From Hippophae tibetana (Eukaryota > Streptophyta > Magnoliopsida > Rosales > Elaeagnaceae), in the NCBI GenBank assembly GCA_037013495.1, contig CM072810.1:33385843-33449842 (forward strand): 64,000 bases of DNA, written 5' to 3'. The notes under the pieces were generated by a model. That model saw only the letters and a program-made list of their open reading frames with translations. It had not been told where the DNA came from and did no database searches. The position numbers and the translations under genes were made by a program. How positions within the stretch are numbered: position 1 is the first letter of the stretch; every line of letters begins with the position of its first letter. This document shows, piece after piece, positions 43,201 through 56,468 of this stretch.

Positions 43201-45270
43201 GGGGTTTTAGAAAAAAATAATCATAGCTCCAAAATGATTATTTCAATGAATTTGGAGTTGTAATTCTTTCAAACAACATGAAATATTTTGCAGACCACTC
43301 ATATAGGTATTTGAGATAAAAAATAAATCTAGAACTACGAAGTTGATTAAAAATTTTGAACTCTATATCCAGTAAGAGGATGAAACTTGGAACAAATTCG
43401 AATCATGTTTTTCAAACATTATCAACTACTCGTACAATTTGGGTGGACCTATAAGGAAAGGGCATTAGATTGAGAAATTCCTTACTAGCTTACTTTATCT
43501 TTTTCAAGCAAAAGTTACCTTGCTTAAATACATGAAAAATCCTTGTGAACTTACTGTTAAATGAATCACTTGGGCAAGTATTCGAACTGCATCACTTTTA
43601 TCCAATATGTCAGCCATCCACTTATGAGGACACAAAGAACTTGGCTTTATAGACATCAAGGATAGTGGTCTTAGCCAAGATCTTTTTGACACAGTTTTTA
43701 GGAATGATGACTCTAATACCAATGAAGAGAAATGGGATCTACTTTCCCAGAGAGTTACTAAATTTCTTAGATAGAATTAACCCTTTTGAGGGGTTTTAGA
43801 AAAAAATAATCATAGCTCCAAAATGATTATTTCAATGAATTTGGAGTTGTACTTCTTCCAAACAACATGAAATATTTTGCAGACCACTCATATAGGTATT
43901 TGAGCTAAAAAATAAATCTAGAACTATGAAGTTGACCAAAAATTTTGAACTCTATATCCAGTAAGAGGATGAAACTTGGAACAAATTCTAATCATGTTTT
44001 TCAAACATTATCAACTACTCGTACAATTTGGGTGGACCTATAAGGAAAGGGCATTAGATTGAGAAATTCCTTACTAGCTTACCTTATCATTTTCAAGAAA
44101 AAGTTACCTTGCTTAAATACATGAAAAATCCTTGTGAACTTACTGTTAAATGAATCACTTGGGCAAGTATTCGAACTGCATCACTTGTATCCAATATGTC
44201 AGCCATCCACTTACGAGGACACAAAGAACTTGGCTTTATAGACATCAAGGATAGTGGTCTTAGCGAAGATCTTTTTGACACAGTTTTTAGGAATGATGAC
44301 TCTAATACCAACGAAGAGAAATGGGATCTACTTTCCCAGAGAGTTACTAAATTTCTTGGATAGAATTAACCCTTTTTAGGGGTTTTCGAAAAAAATAATC
44401 ATAGCTCCAAAATGATTATTTCAATGAATTTGGAGTTGTATTTCTTCCAAATAACATGAAATAATTTGCAGACCACTCATATAAGTATTTGAGCTAAACA
44501 ATAAATCTAGAACTACGAAGTTGATTAAAAAATTTGAACTCTATATCCAGCAAGAGGATGAAACTTGGAACAAATTCTAATCATGTTTTTCAAACATTAT
44601 CAACTACTCGTACAATTTGGGTGGACCTATAAGGAAAGGGAAGTAGATTGAGAAATTCCTTACTAGCTTACTTTATCATTTTCAAGCAAAAGTTACCTTG
44701 CTTAAATACATGAAAAATCCTTGTGAACTTACTGTTAAATGAATCACTTCGGCAAGTATTCGAACTGCATCACTTGTATCCAATATGTCAGCAATCCACT
44801 TATGAGGACACAAAGAACTTGGCTTTATAGACATCAAGGATAGTGGTCTTAGCCATGATCTTTTTGACACAGTTTTTAGGAATGATGACTCTAATACCAA
44901 TGAAGAGAAATGGGATCTACTTTCCCAGAGAGTTACTAAATTTCTTAGATAGAATTAACCCTTTTTAGGGGTTTTAGAAAAAAATAATCATAGCTCCAAA
45001 ATGATTATTTCAATGAATTTGGAGTTGTACTTCTTCCAAACAACATGAAATATTTTGCAGACCACTCATATAGGTATTTGAGCTAAAAAATAAATCTAGA
45101 ACTACGAAGTTGATTAAAAATTTTGAACTCTATATCCAGCAAGAGGATGAAACTTGGAACAAATTCTAATCATGTTTTTCAAACATTATCAACTACTCGT
45201 ACAAATTGGGTGGACCTATAAGGAAAGGGAAGTAGATTGAGAAATTCCTTACTAGCTTACTTTATCATTT
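38203..45270 (+). repeat. Trimer higher-order repeat, four copies (1767-bp period)
   Basis: Trimers start at 38203, 39970, 41737 and 43504. The second position (38792, 40559, 42326, 44093) shares the CCAGTAAGAGG and CTTGGATAG/TTTTCGAAAA markers. First positions at 39970 and 41737 share GAAATTACTTAC and ACTTGCGCAAG. Third positions at 41148 and 42915 share ATCCGTGTGAAC, while those at 39381 and 44682 are F-class. The first copy overlaps the end of the 15-kb duplication. Confidence 0.85.
39381..39969 (+). repeat. F-class monomer, isolated copy
   Basis: It carries the F-class combination CACTTCGGCAAG, TCAGCAATCC and AGCCATGATC. The same combination is seen at 44682, 48220, 58824, 59413, 62946 and 63535. 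This copy has extra private changes (GAACTACATCAGTTG). It sits at the third position of a trimer where the next two trimers have an ordinary E monomer. It is absent from the equivalent place in the first 15-kb copy, where 27005 is followed directly by 27594. Confidence 0.8.
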
Positions 45271-47880
45271 TCAAGCAAAAGTTACCTTGCTTAAATACAT
45301 GAAAAATCCTTGTGAACTTACTGTTAAATGAATCACTTGGGCAAGTATTCGAACTGCATCACTTGTATCCAATATGTCAGCCATCCACTTACGAGGACAC
45401 AAAGAACTTGGCTTTATAGACATCAAGGATAGTGGTCTTAGCGAAGATCTTTTTGACACAGTTTTTAGGAATGATGACTCTAATACCAACGAAGAGAAAT
45501 GGGATCTACTTTCCCAGAGAGTTACTAAATTTCTTGGATAGAATTAACCCTTTTTAGGGGTTTTCGAAAAAAATAAGCATAGCTCCAAAATGATTATTTC
45601 AATGAATTTGGAGTTGTACTTCTTCCAAATAACATGAAATAATTTGCAGACCACTCATATAAGTATTTGAGCTAAAAAATAAATCTAGAACTACGAAGTT
45701 GATTAAAAAATTTGAACTCTATATCCAGCAAGAGGATGAAACTTGGAACAAATTCTAATCATGTTTTTCAAACATTATCAACTACTCGTACAATTTGGGT
45801 GGACCTATAAGGAAAGGGAAGTAGATTGAGAAATTCCTTACTAGCTTACTTTATCATTTTCAAGCAAAAGTTACCTTGCTTAAATACATGAAAAATCCGT
45901 GTGAACTTACTGTTAAATGAATCACTTGGGCAAGTATTCGAACTGCATCACTTGTATCCAATATGTCAGCCATCCACTTATGAGGACACAAAGAACTTGG
46001 CTTTATAGACATCAAGGATAGTGGTCTTAGCCAAGATCTTTTTGACACAGTTTTTAGGAATGATGACTCTAATACCAATGAAGAGAAATGGGATCTACTT
46101 TCCCAGAGAGTTACTAAATTTCTTAGATAGAATTAACCCTTTTTAGGGGTTTTAGAAAAAAATAATCATAGCTCCAAAATGATTATTTCAATGAATTTGG
46201 AGTTGTACTTCTTCCAAACAACATGAAATATTTTGCAGACCACTCATATAGGTATTTGAGCGAAAAAATAAATCTAGAACTACGAAGTTGATTAAAAATT
46301 TTGAACTCTATATCCAGCAAGAGGATGAAACTTGGAACAAATTCTAATCATGTTTTTCAAACATTATCAACTACTCGTACAATTTGGGTGGACCTATAAG
46401 GAAAGGGAAGTAGATTGAGAAATTCCTTACTAGCTTACTTCATCTTTTTCAAGCAAAAGTTACCTTGCATAAATACATGAAAAATCCTTGTGAACTTACT
46501 GTTAAATGAATCACTTGGGCAAGTATTCGAACTGCATCACTTGTATCCAATATGTCAGCCATCCACTTATGAGGACACAAAGAACTTGGCTTTATAGACA
46601 TCAAGGATAGTGGTCTTAGCCAAGATCTTTTTGACACAGTTTTTAGGAATGATGACTCTAATACCAACGAAGAGAAATGGGATCTACTTTCCCAGAGAGT
46701 TACTAAATTTCTTGGATAGAATTAACCCTTTTTAGGGGTTTTCGAAAAAAATAAGCATAGCTCCAAAATGATTATTTCAATGAATTTGGAGTTGTATGTA
46801 CTTCTTCCAAATAACATGAAATAATTTGCAGACCACTCATATAGGTATTTGAGCTAAAAAATAAATCTAGAACTACGAAGTTGATTAAAAATTTTGAACT
46901 CTATATCCAGCAAGAGGATGAAACTTGGAACAAATTCTAATCATGTTTTTCAAACATTATCAACTACTCGTACAATTTGGGTGGACCTATAAGGAAAGGG
47001 AAGTAGATTGAGAAATTCCTTACTAGCTTACTTTATCATTTTCAAGCAAAAGTTACCTTGCTTAAATACACGAAAAATCCTTGTGAACTTACTGTTAAAT
47101 GAATCACTTGGGCAAGTATTCGAACTGCATCACTTGTATCCAATATGTCAGCCATCCACTTATGAGGAGACAAAGAACTTGGCTTTATAGACATCAAGGA
47201 TAGTGGTCTTAGCGAAGATCTTTTTGACACAGTTTTTAGGAATGATGACTCTAATACCAATGAAGAGAAATGGGATCTACTTTCCGAGAGAGTTACTAAA
47301 TTTCTTAGATAGAATTAACCCTTTTTAGGGGTTTTAGAAAAAAATAATCATAGCTCCAAAATGATTATTTCAATGAATTTGGAGTTGTACTTCTTCCAAA
47401 CAACATGAAATATTTTGCAGACCACTCATATAGGTATTTGAGCTAAAAAATAAATCTAGAACTACGAAGTTGATTAAAAATTTTGAACTCTATATCCAGC
47501 AAGAGGATGAAACTTGGAACAAATTCTAATCATGTTTTTCAAACATTATCAACTACTCGTACAATTTGGGTGGACCTATAAGGAAAGGGAAGTAGATTGA
47601 GAAATTCCTTACTAGCTTACTTTATCATTTTCAAGCAAAAGTTACCTTGCTTAAATACACGAAAAATCTGTGTGAACTTACTGTTAAATGAATCACTTGG
47701 GCAAGTATTCGAACTGCATCACTTGTATCCAATATGTCAGCCATCCACATATGAGGACACAAAGAACTTGGCTTTATAGACATCAAGGATAGTGGTCTTA
47801 GCCAAGATCTTTTTGACACAGTTTTTAGGAATGATGACTCTAATACCAATGAAGAGAAATGGGATCTACTTTCCCAGAGA
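44350..47880 (+). repeat. Hexamer duplication at 3538 bp, copy 1
   Basis: Monomers 44682, 45271, 45860, 46449, 47042 and 47631 pair with 48220-51169 at an exact offset of 3538 bp (six monomers plus four bases). Shared private markers are GCTAAACAATAAATC, ACAAATTGGG, AATAAGCATAG, GAGCGAAAAAAT, CTTGCATAAATAC, the TGTATGTA duplication and GAGGAGACAAAG. The upstream limit is set by the mismatch at 44312/47850. Confidence 0.93.
46793..46800 (+). repeat. 4-bp tandem duplication TGTA TGTA
   Basis: The normal GTTGTACTTC becomes GTTGTATGTACTTC, a duplication of TGTA that lengthens this monomer interval to 593 bp. The same event is present 3538 bp downstream and nowhere else in the window, so it predates the hexamer duplication and serves as a marker for it. 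Confidence 0.95.
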
Positions 47881-50800
47881 GTTACTAAATTTCTTGGATA
47901 GAATTAACCCTTTTTAGGGGTTTTCGAAAAAAATAATCATAGCTCCAAAATGATTATTTCAATGAATTTGGAGTTGTATTTCTTCCAAATAACATGAAAT
48001 AATTTGCAGACCACTCATATAAGTATTTGAGCTAAACAATAAATCTAGAACTACGAAGTTGATTAAAAAATTTGAACTCTATATCCAGCAAGAGGATGAA
48101 ACTTGGAACAAATTCTAATCATGTTTTTCAAACATTATCAACTACTCGTACAATTTGGGTGGACCTATAAGGAAAGGGAAGTAGATTGAGAAATTCCTTA
48201 CTAGCTTACTTTATCATTTTCAAGCAAAAGTTACCTTGCTTAAATACATGAAAAATCCTTGTGAACTTACTGTTAAATGAATCACTTCGGCAAGTTTTCG
48301 AACTGCATCACTTGTATCCAATATGTCAGCAATCCACTTATGAGGACACAAAGAACTTGGCTTTATAGACATCAAGGATAGTGGTCTTAGCCATGATCTT
48401 TTTGACACAGTTTTTAGGAATGATGACTCTAATACCAATGAAGAGAAATGGGATCTACTTTCCCAGAGAGTTACTAAATTTCTTAGATAGAATTAACCCT
48501 TTTTAGGGGTTTTAGAAAAAAATAATCATAGCTCCAAAATGATTATTTCAATGAATTTGGAGTTGTACTTCTTCCAAACAACATGAAATATTTTGCAGAC
48601 CACTCATATAGGTATTTGAGCTAAAAAATAAATCTAGAACTACGAAGTTGATTAAAAATTTTGAACTCTATATCCAGCAAGAGGATGAAACTTGGAACAA
48701 ATTCTAATCATGTTTTTCAAACATTATCAACTACTCGTACAAATTGGGTGGACCTATAAGGAAAGGGAAGTAGATTGAGAAATTCCTTACTAGCTTACTT
48801 TATCATTTTCAAGCAAAAGTTACCTTGCTTAAATACATGAAAAATCCTTGTGAACTTACTGTTAAATGAATCACTTGGGCAAGTATTCGAACTGCATCAC
48901 TTGTATCCAATATGTCAGCCATCCACTTACGAGGACACAAAGAACTTGGCTTTATAGACATCAAGGATAGTGGTCTTAGCGAAGATCTTTTTGACACAGT
49001 TTTTAGGAATGATGACTCTAATACCAACGAAGAGAAATGGGATCTACTTTCCCAGAGAGTTACTAAATTTCTTGGATAGAATTAACCCTTTTTAGGGGTT
49101 TTCGAAAAAAATAAGCATAGCTCCAAAATGATTATTTCAATGAATTTGGAGTTGTACTTCTTCCAAATAACATGAAATAATTTGCAGACCACTCATATAA
49201 GTATTTGAGCTAAAAAATAAATCTAGAACTACGAAGTTGATTAAAAAATTTGAACTCTATATCCAGCAAGAGGATGAAACTTGGAACAAATTCTAATCAT
49301 GTTTTTCAAACATTATCAACTACTCGTACAATTTGGGTGGACCTATAAGGAAAGGGAAGTAGATTGAGAAATTCCTTACTAGCTTACTTTATCATTTTCA
49401 AGCAAAAGTTACCTTGCTTAAATACATGAAAAATCCGTGTGAACTTACTGTTAAATGAATCACTTGGGCAAGTATTCGAACTGCATCACTTGTATCCAAT
49501 ATGTCAGCCATCCACTTATGAGGACACAAAGAACTTGGCTTTATAGACATCAAGGATAGTGGTCTTAGCCAAGATCTTTTTGACACAGTTTTTAGGAATG
49601 ATGACTCTAATACCAATGAAGAGAAATGGGATCTACTTTCCCAGAGAGTTACTAAATTTCTTAGATAGAATTAACCCTTTTTAGGGGTTTTAGAAAAAAA
49701 TAATCATAGCTCCAAAATGATTATTTCAATGAATTTGGAGTTGTACTTCTTCCAAACAACATGAAATATTTTGCAGACCACTCATATAGGTATTTGAGCG
49801 AAAAAATAAATCTAGAACTACGAAGTTGATTAAAAATTTTGAACTCTATATCCAGCAAGAGGATGAAACTTGGAACAAATTCTAATCATGTTTTTCAAAC
49901 ATTATCAACTACTCGTACAATTTGGGTGGACCTATAAGGAAAGGGAAGTAGATTGAGAAATTCCTTACTAGCTTACTTTATCTTTTTCAAGCAAAAGTTA
50001 CCTTGCATAAATACATGAAAAATCCTTGTGAACTTACTGTTAAATGAATCACTTGGGCAAGTATTCGAACTGCATCACTTGTATCCAATATGTCAGCCAT
50101 CCACTTATGAGGACACAAAGAACTTGGCTTTATAGACATCAAGGATAGTGGTCTTAGCCAAGATCTTTTTGACACAGTTTTTAGGAATGATGACTCTAAT
50201 ACCAACGAAGAGAAATGGGATCTACTTTCCCAGAGAGTTACTAAATTTCTTGGATAGAATTAACCCTTTTTAGGGGTTTTCGAAAAAAATAAGCATAGCT
50301 CCAAAATGATTATTTCAATGAATTTGGAGTTGTATGTACTTCTTCCAAATAACATGAAATAATTTGCAGACCACTCATATAGGTATTTGAGCTAAAAAAT
50401 AAATCTAGAACTACGAAGTTGATTAAAAATTTTGAACTCTATATCCAGCAAGAGGATGAAACTTGGAACAAATTCTAATCATGTTTTTCAAACATTATCA
50501 ACTACTCGTACAATTTGGGTGGACCTATAAGGAAAGGGAAGTAGATTGAGAAATTCCTTACTAGCTTACTTTATCATTTTCAAGCAAAAGTTACCTTGCT
50601 TAAATACACGAAAAATCCTTGTGAACTTACTGTTAAATGAATCACTTGGGCAAGTATTCGAACTGCATCACTTGTATCCAATATGTCAGCCATCCACTTA
50701 TGAGGAGACAAAGAACTTGGCTTTATAGACATCAAGGATAGTGGTCTTAGCGAAGATCTTTTTGACACAGTTTTTAGGAATGATGACTCTAATACCAATG

Positions 50801-51420
50801 AAGAGAAATGGGATCTACTTTCCGAGAGAGTTACTAAATTTCTTAGATAGAATTAACCCTTTTTAGGGGTTTTAGAAAAAAATAATCATAGCTCCAAAAT
50901 GATTATTTCAATGAATTTGGAGTTGTACTTCTTCCAAACAACATGAAATATTTTGCAGACCACTCATATAGGTATTTGAGCTAAAAAATAAATCTAGAAC
51001 TACGAAGTTGATTAAAAATTTTGAACTCTATATCCAGCAAGAGGATGAAACTTGGAACAAATTCTAATCATGTTTTTCAAACATTATCAACTACTCGTAC
51101 AATTTGGGTGGACCTATAAGGAAAGGGAAGTAGATTGAGAAATTCCTTACTAGCTTACTTTATCATTTTCAAGCAAAAGTTACCTTGCTTAAATACACGA
51201 AAAATCTGTGTGAACTTACTGTTAAATGAATCACTTGGGCAAGTATTCGAACTGCATCACTTGTATCCAATATGTCAGCCATCCACTTATGAGGACACAA
51301 AGAACTTGGCTTTATAGACATCAAGGATAGTGGTCTTAGCCAAGATCTTTTTGACACAGTTTTTAGGAATGATGACTCTAATACCAATGAAGAGAAATGG
51401 GATCTACTTTCCCAGAGAGT
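47881..51420 (+). repeat. Hexamer duplication at 3538 bp, copy 2
   Basis: This is the second copy of the hexamer, directly after the first. The junction lies within 47851-47896, bounded by mismatches at 44312/47850 and 47896/51434. Private differences between copies are few, for example CCACATATG near 47748 against CCACTTATG near 51286, and CAAGTTTTCG near 48293 against CAAGTATTCG. Its last monomer and a half also form the start of the next, overlapping duplication. Confidence 0.92.
50331..50338 (+). repeat. 4-bp tandem duplication TGTA TGTA, second occurrence
   Basis: This is the copy of the 46793-46800 event carried along by the 3538-bp hexamer duplication. Confidence 0.95.
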
Positions 51421-54407
51421 TACTAAATTTCTTAGATAGAATTAACCCTTTTTAGGGGTTTTAGAAAAAAATAATCATAGCTCCAAAATGATTATTTCAA
51501 TGAATTTGGAGTTGTACTTCTTCCAAACAACATGAAATATTTTGCAGACCACTCATATAGGTATTTGAGCTAAAAAATAAATCTAGAACTACGAAGTTGA
51601 TTAAAAATTTTGAACTCTATATCCAGCAAGAGGATGAAACTTGGAACAAATTCTAATCATGTTTTTCAAACATTATCAACTACTCGTACAATTTGGGTGG
51701 ACCTATAAGGAAAGGGAAGTAGATTGAGAAATTCCTTACTTGCTTACTTTATCTTTTTCAAGCAAAAGTTACCTTGCTTAAATACACGAAAAATCCTTGT
51801 GAACTTACTGTTAAATGAATCACTTGGGCAAGTATTCGAACTGCATCACTTGTATCCAATATGTCAGCCATCCACTTATGAGGACACAAAGAACTTGGCT
51901 TTATAGACATCAAGGATAGTGGTCTTAGCCAAGATCTTTTTGACACAGTTTTTAGGAATGATGACTCTAACACCAATGAATAGAAATGGGATCTACTTTC
52001 CGAGAGAGTTACTAAATTTCATAGATAGAATTAACCCTTTTTAGGGGTTTTAGAAAAAAATAATCATAGCTCCAAAATGATTATTTCAATGAATTTGGAG
52101 TTGTACTTCTTCCAAACAACATGAAATATTTTGCAGACCACTCATATAGATATTTGAGCTAAAAAATAAATCTAGAACTACGAAGTTGATTAAAAATTTT
52201 GAACTCTATATCCAGCAAGAGGATGAAACTTGGAACAAATTCTAATCATGTTTTTCAAACATTATCAACTACTCGTACAATTTGGGTGGACCTATAAGGA
52301 AAGGGAAGTAGATTGAGAAATTCCTTACTAGCTTACTTTATCTTTTTCAAGCAAAAGTTACCTTGCTTAAATACATGAAAAATCCTTGTGAACTTACTGT
52401 TAAATGAATCACTTGGGCAAGTATTCGAACTGCATCACTTGTATCCAATATGTCAGCCATCCACTTATGAGGACACAAAGAACTTGGCTTTATAGACATC
52501 AAGGATAGTGGTCTTAGCCAAGATCTTTTTGACATAGTTTTTAGGAATGATGACTCTAATACCAATGAAGAGAAATGGGATCTACTTTCCCAGAGAGTTA
52601 CTAAATTTCTTAGATAGAATTAACCCTTTTTAGGGGTTTTAGAAAAAAATAATCATAGCTCCAAAATGATTATTTCAATGAATTTGGAGTTGTACTTCTT
52701 CCAAACAACATGAAATATTTTGCAGACCACTCATATAGGTATTTGAGCTAAAAAATAAATCTAGAACTACGAAGTTGATTAAAAATTTTGAACTCTATAT
52801 CCAGCAAGAGGATGAAACTTGGAACAAATTCTAATCATGTTTTTCAAACATTATCAACTACTCGTACAATTTGGGTGGACCTATAAGGAAAGGGAAGTAG
52901 ATTGAGAAATTCCTTACTAGCTTACTTTATCTTTTTCAAGCAAAAGTTACCTTGCTTAAATACATGAAAAATCCTTGTGAACTTAATGTTAAATGAATCA
53001 CTTGGGCAAGTATTCGAACTGCATCACTTGTATCCAATATGTCAGCCATCCACTTATGAGGACACAAAGAACTTGGCTTTATAGACATCAAGGATAGTGG
53101 TCTTGCCAAGATCTTTTTGACACAGTTTTTAGGAATGATGACTCTAATACCAATGAAGAGAAATGGGATCTACTTTCCCAAAGAGTTACTAAATTTCTTA
53201 GATAGAATTAACCCTTTTTAGGGGTTTTAGAAAAAAATAATCATAGCTCCAAAATGATTATTTCAATGAATTTAGAGTTGTACTTCTTCCAAACAACATG
53301 AAATATTTTGCAGACCACTCATATAGGTATTTGAGCTAAAAAATAAATCTAGAACTACGAAGTTGACCAAAAATTTTGAACTCTATATCCAGCAAGAGGA
53401 TGAAACTTGGAACAAATTCTAATCATGTTTTTCAAACATTATCAACTACTCGTACAATTTGGGTGGACCTATAAGGAAAGGGCATTAGATTGAGAAATTC
53501 CTTACTAGCTTACCTTATCATTTTCAAGAAAAAGTTACCTTGCTTAAATACATGAAAAATCCTTGTGAACTTACTGTTAAATGAATCACTTGGGCAAGTA
53601 TTCGAACTGCATCACTTGTATCCAATATGTCAGCCATCCACTTATGAGGAGACAAAGAACTTGGCTTTATAGACATCAAGGATAGTGGTCTTAGCGAAGA
53701 TCTTTTTGACACAGTTTTTAGGAATGATGACTCTAATACCAATGAAGAGAAATGGGATCTACTTTCCCAGAGAGTTACTAAATTTCTTAGATAGAATTAA
53801 CCCTTTTTAGGGGTTTTAGAAAAAAAGAATCATAGCTCCAAAATGATTATTTCAATGAATTTGGAGTTGTACTTCTTCCAAACAACATGAAATATTTTGC
53901 AGACCACTCATATAGGTATTTGAGCTAAAAAATAAATCTAAAACTACGAAGTTGATTAAAAATTTTGAACTCTATATCCAGCAAGAGGATGAAACTTGGA
54001 ACAAATTCTAATCATGTTTTTCAAACATTATCAACTACTCGTACAATTTGGGTGGACCTATAAGGAAAGGGAAGTAGATTGAGAAATTCCTTACTAGCTT
54101 ACTTTATCATTTTCAAGCAAAAGTTACCTTGCTTAAATACATGAAAAATCCGTGTGAACTTACTGTTAAATGAATCACTTGGGCAAGTATTCGAACTGCA
54201 TCACTTGTATCCAATATGTCAGCCATCCACTTACGAGGACACAAAGAACTTGGCTTTGTAGACATCAAGGATAATGGTCTTAGCGAAGATCTTTTTGACA
54301 CAGTTTTTAGGAATGATGACTCTAATACCAACGAAGAGAAATGGGATCTACTTTCCCAGAGAGTTACTAAATTTCTTGGATAGAATTAACCCTTTTTAGG
54401 GGTTTTC
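50875..54407 (+). repeat. Hexamer duplication at 3533 bp, copy 1
   Basis: Monomers 51169, 51758, 52347, 52936, 53524 and 54113 pair with 54702, 55291, 55880, 56469, 57057 and 57646 at an offset of 3533 bp. The offset is one base short of six monomers because of a shared 1-bp deletion. Shared private markers are CTAACACCAATGAATAG, TTTCATAGATAG, ATATAGATATTTG, GACATAGTTTT, CTTAATGTTAAATG, AAAAAAGAATC and GGATAATGG. The upstream limit is the TTTTAGAA/TTTTCGAA mismatch at 50874-50875/54407-54408. Confidence 0.93.
53104..53105 (+). other. 1-bp deletion marker (CTTAGCC to CTTGCC)
   Basis: The A of GGTCTTAGCC is missing between these bases. The same deletion is found at 56637/56638 and 60759/60760 and nowhere else that I saw, at offsets of 3533 and 4122 bp. 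It tags one lineage of monomers through two successive duplications. It also breaks the minus-strand ORF in all three. Confidence 0.92.
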
Positions 54408-55879
54408 GAAAAAAATAATCATAGCTCCAAAATGATTATTTCAATGAATTTGGAGTTGTACTTCTTCCAAACAACATGAAATATTTTGCAGACCACTCAT
54501 ATAGGTATTTGAGCTAAAAAATAAATCTAGAACTACGAAGTTGATTAAAAATTTTGAACTCTATATCCAGCAAGAGGATGAAACTTGGAACAAATTCTAA
54601 TCATGTTTTTCAAACATTATCAACTACTCGTACAATTTGGGTGGACCTATAAGGAAAGGGAAGTAGATTGAGAAATTACTTACTAGCTTACTTTATCATT
54701 TTCAAGCAAAAGTTACCTTGCTTAAATACACGAAAAATCTGTGTGAACTTACTGTTAAATGAATCACTTGGGCAAGTATTCGAACTGCATCACTTGTATC
54801 CAATATGTCAGCCATCCACTTATGAGGACACAAAGAACTTGGCTTTATAGACATCAAGGATAGTGGTCTTAGCCAAGATCTTTTTGACACAGTTTTTAGG
54901 AATGATGACTCTAATACCAATGAAGAGAAATGGGATCTACTTTCCCAGAGAGTTACTAAATTTCTTAGATAGAATTAACCCTTTTTAGGGGTTTTAGAAA
55001 AAAATAATCATAGCTCCAAAATGATTATTTCAATGAATTTGGAGTTGTACTTCTTCCAAACAACATGAAATATTTTGCAGACCACTCATATAGGTATTTG
55101 AGCTAAAAAATAAATCTAGAACTACGAAGTTGATTAAAAATTTTGAACTCTATATCCAGCAAGAGGATGAAACTTGGAACAAATTCTAATCATGTTTTTC
55201 AAACATTATCAACTACTCGTACAATTTGGGTGGACCTATAAGGAAAGGGAAGTAGATTGAGAAATTCCTTACTAGCTTACTTTATCTTTTTCAAGCAAAA
55301 GTTACCTTGCTTAAATACACGAAAAATCCTTGTGAACTTACTGTTAAATGAATCACTTGGGCAAGTATTCGAACTGCATCACTTGTATCCAATATGTCAG
55401 CCATCCACTTATGAGGACACAAAGAACTTGGCTTTATAGACATCAAGGATAGTGGTCTTAGCCAAGATCTTTTTGACACAGTTTTTAGGAATGATGACTC
55501 TAACACCAATGAATAGAAATGGGATCTACTTTCCGAGAGAGTTACTAAATTTCATAGATAGAATTAACCCTTTTTAGGGGTTTTAGAAAAAAATAATCAT
55601 AGCTCCAAAATGATTATTTCAATGAATTTGGAGTTGTACTTCTTCCAAACAACATGAAATATTTTGCAGACCACTCATATAGATATTTGAGCTAAAAAAT
55701 AAATCTAGAACTACGAAGTTGATTAAAAATTTTGAACTCTATATCCAGCAAGAGGATGAAACTTGGAACAAATTCTAATCATGTTTTTCAAACATTATCA
55801 ACTACTCGTACAATTTGGGTGGACCTATAAGGAAAGGGAAGTAGATTGAGAAATTCCTTACTAGCTTACTTTATCTTTT

Positions 55880-56468
55880 TCAAGCAAAAGTTACCTTGCT
55901 TAAATACATGAAAAATCCTTGTGAACTTACTGTTAAATGAATCACTTGGGCAAGTATTCGAACTGCATCACTTGTATCCAATATGTCAGCCATCCACTTA
56001 TGAGGACACAAAGAACTTGGCTTTATAGACATCAAGGATAGTGGTCTTAGCCAAGATCTTTTTGACATAGTTTTTAGGAATGATGACTCTAATACCAATG
56101 AAGAGAAATGGGATCTACTTTCCCAGAGAGTTACTAAATTTCTTAGATAGAATTAACCCTTTTTAGGGGTTTTAGAAAAAAATAATCATAGCTCCAAAAT
56201 GATTATTTCAATGAATTTGGAGTTGTACTTCTTCCAAACAACATGAAATATTTTGCAGACCACTCATATAGGTATTTGAGCTAAAAAATAAATCTAGAAC
56301 TACGAAGTTGATTAAAAATTTTGAACTCTATATCCAGCAAGAGGATGAAACTTGGAACAAATTCTAATCATGTTTTTCAAACATTATCAACTACTCGTAC
56401 AATTTGGGTGGACCTATAAGGAAAGGGAAGTAGATTGAGAAATTCCTTACTAGCTTACTTTATCTTTT
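55880..56468 (+). repeat. Representative E-class monomer (589 bp) with internal landmarks
   Basis: This is one typical monomer of the homogeneous right half. In order it holds: an AAGCAA/TTGCTT inverted repeat; an A-run that would read as a T-run terminator on the minus strand; a direct repeat of ATCACTTG (55941 and 55967); an ACTTG-GG-CAAGT mini-palindrome; a minus-strand B-box-like site (55954-55964) and A-box-like site (55978-55992); the GACATCAAGGATAGTGG block; an AACCCT hairpin; a 10-bp inverted repeat; and the AT-rich stretch leading into the next copy. No reading frame is maintained across the monomer. The monomer start is arbitrary because the array is continuous. Confidence 0.9.
55911..55992 (-). 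other. Degenerate tRNA/SINE-like pol III promoter motif (representative)
   Basis: On the minus strand, TGGCTGACATATTGG (55992-55978) loosely resembles an A box. AGTTCGAATAC (55964-55954) matches the B-box consensus GGTTCGANTCC at 9 of 11 positions, counting N. A run of five T (55915-55911) follows, as a pol III terminator would. The A-to-B spacing is shorter than in a tRNA gene and no cloverleaf folds around it, so this is not a functional tRNA. It may be a relic of a tRNA-derived SINE or simply a chance match. It is repeated in almost every monomer. Confidence 0.35.

Noticed and set aside
55911..55992. A true tRNA gene on the minus strand of each monomer
   Set aside because: The B box is good, but the A-to-B spacing is too short. 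The bases flanking the TTCGAAT loop do not form a T stem, and no acceptor stem or anticodon arm is visible.
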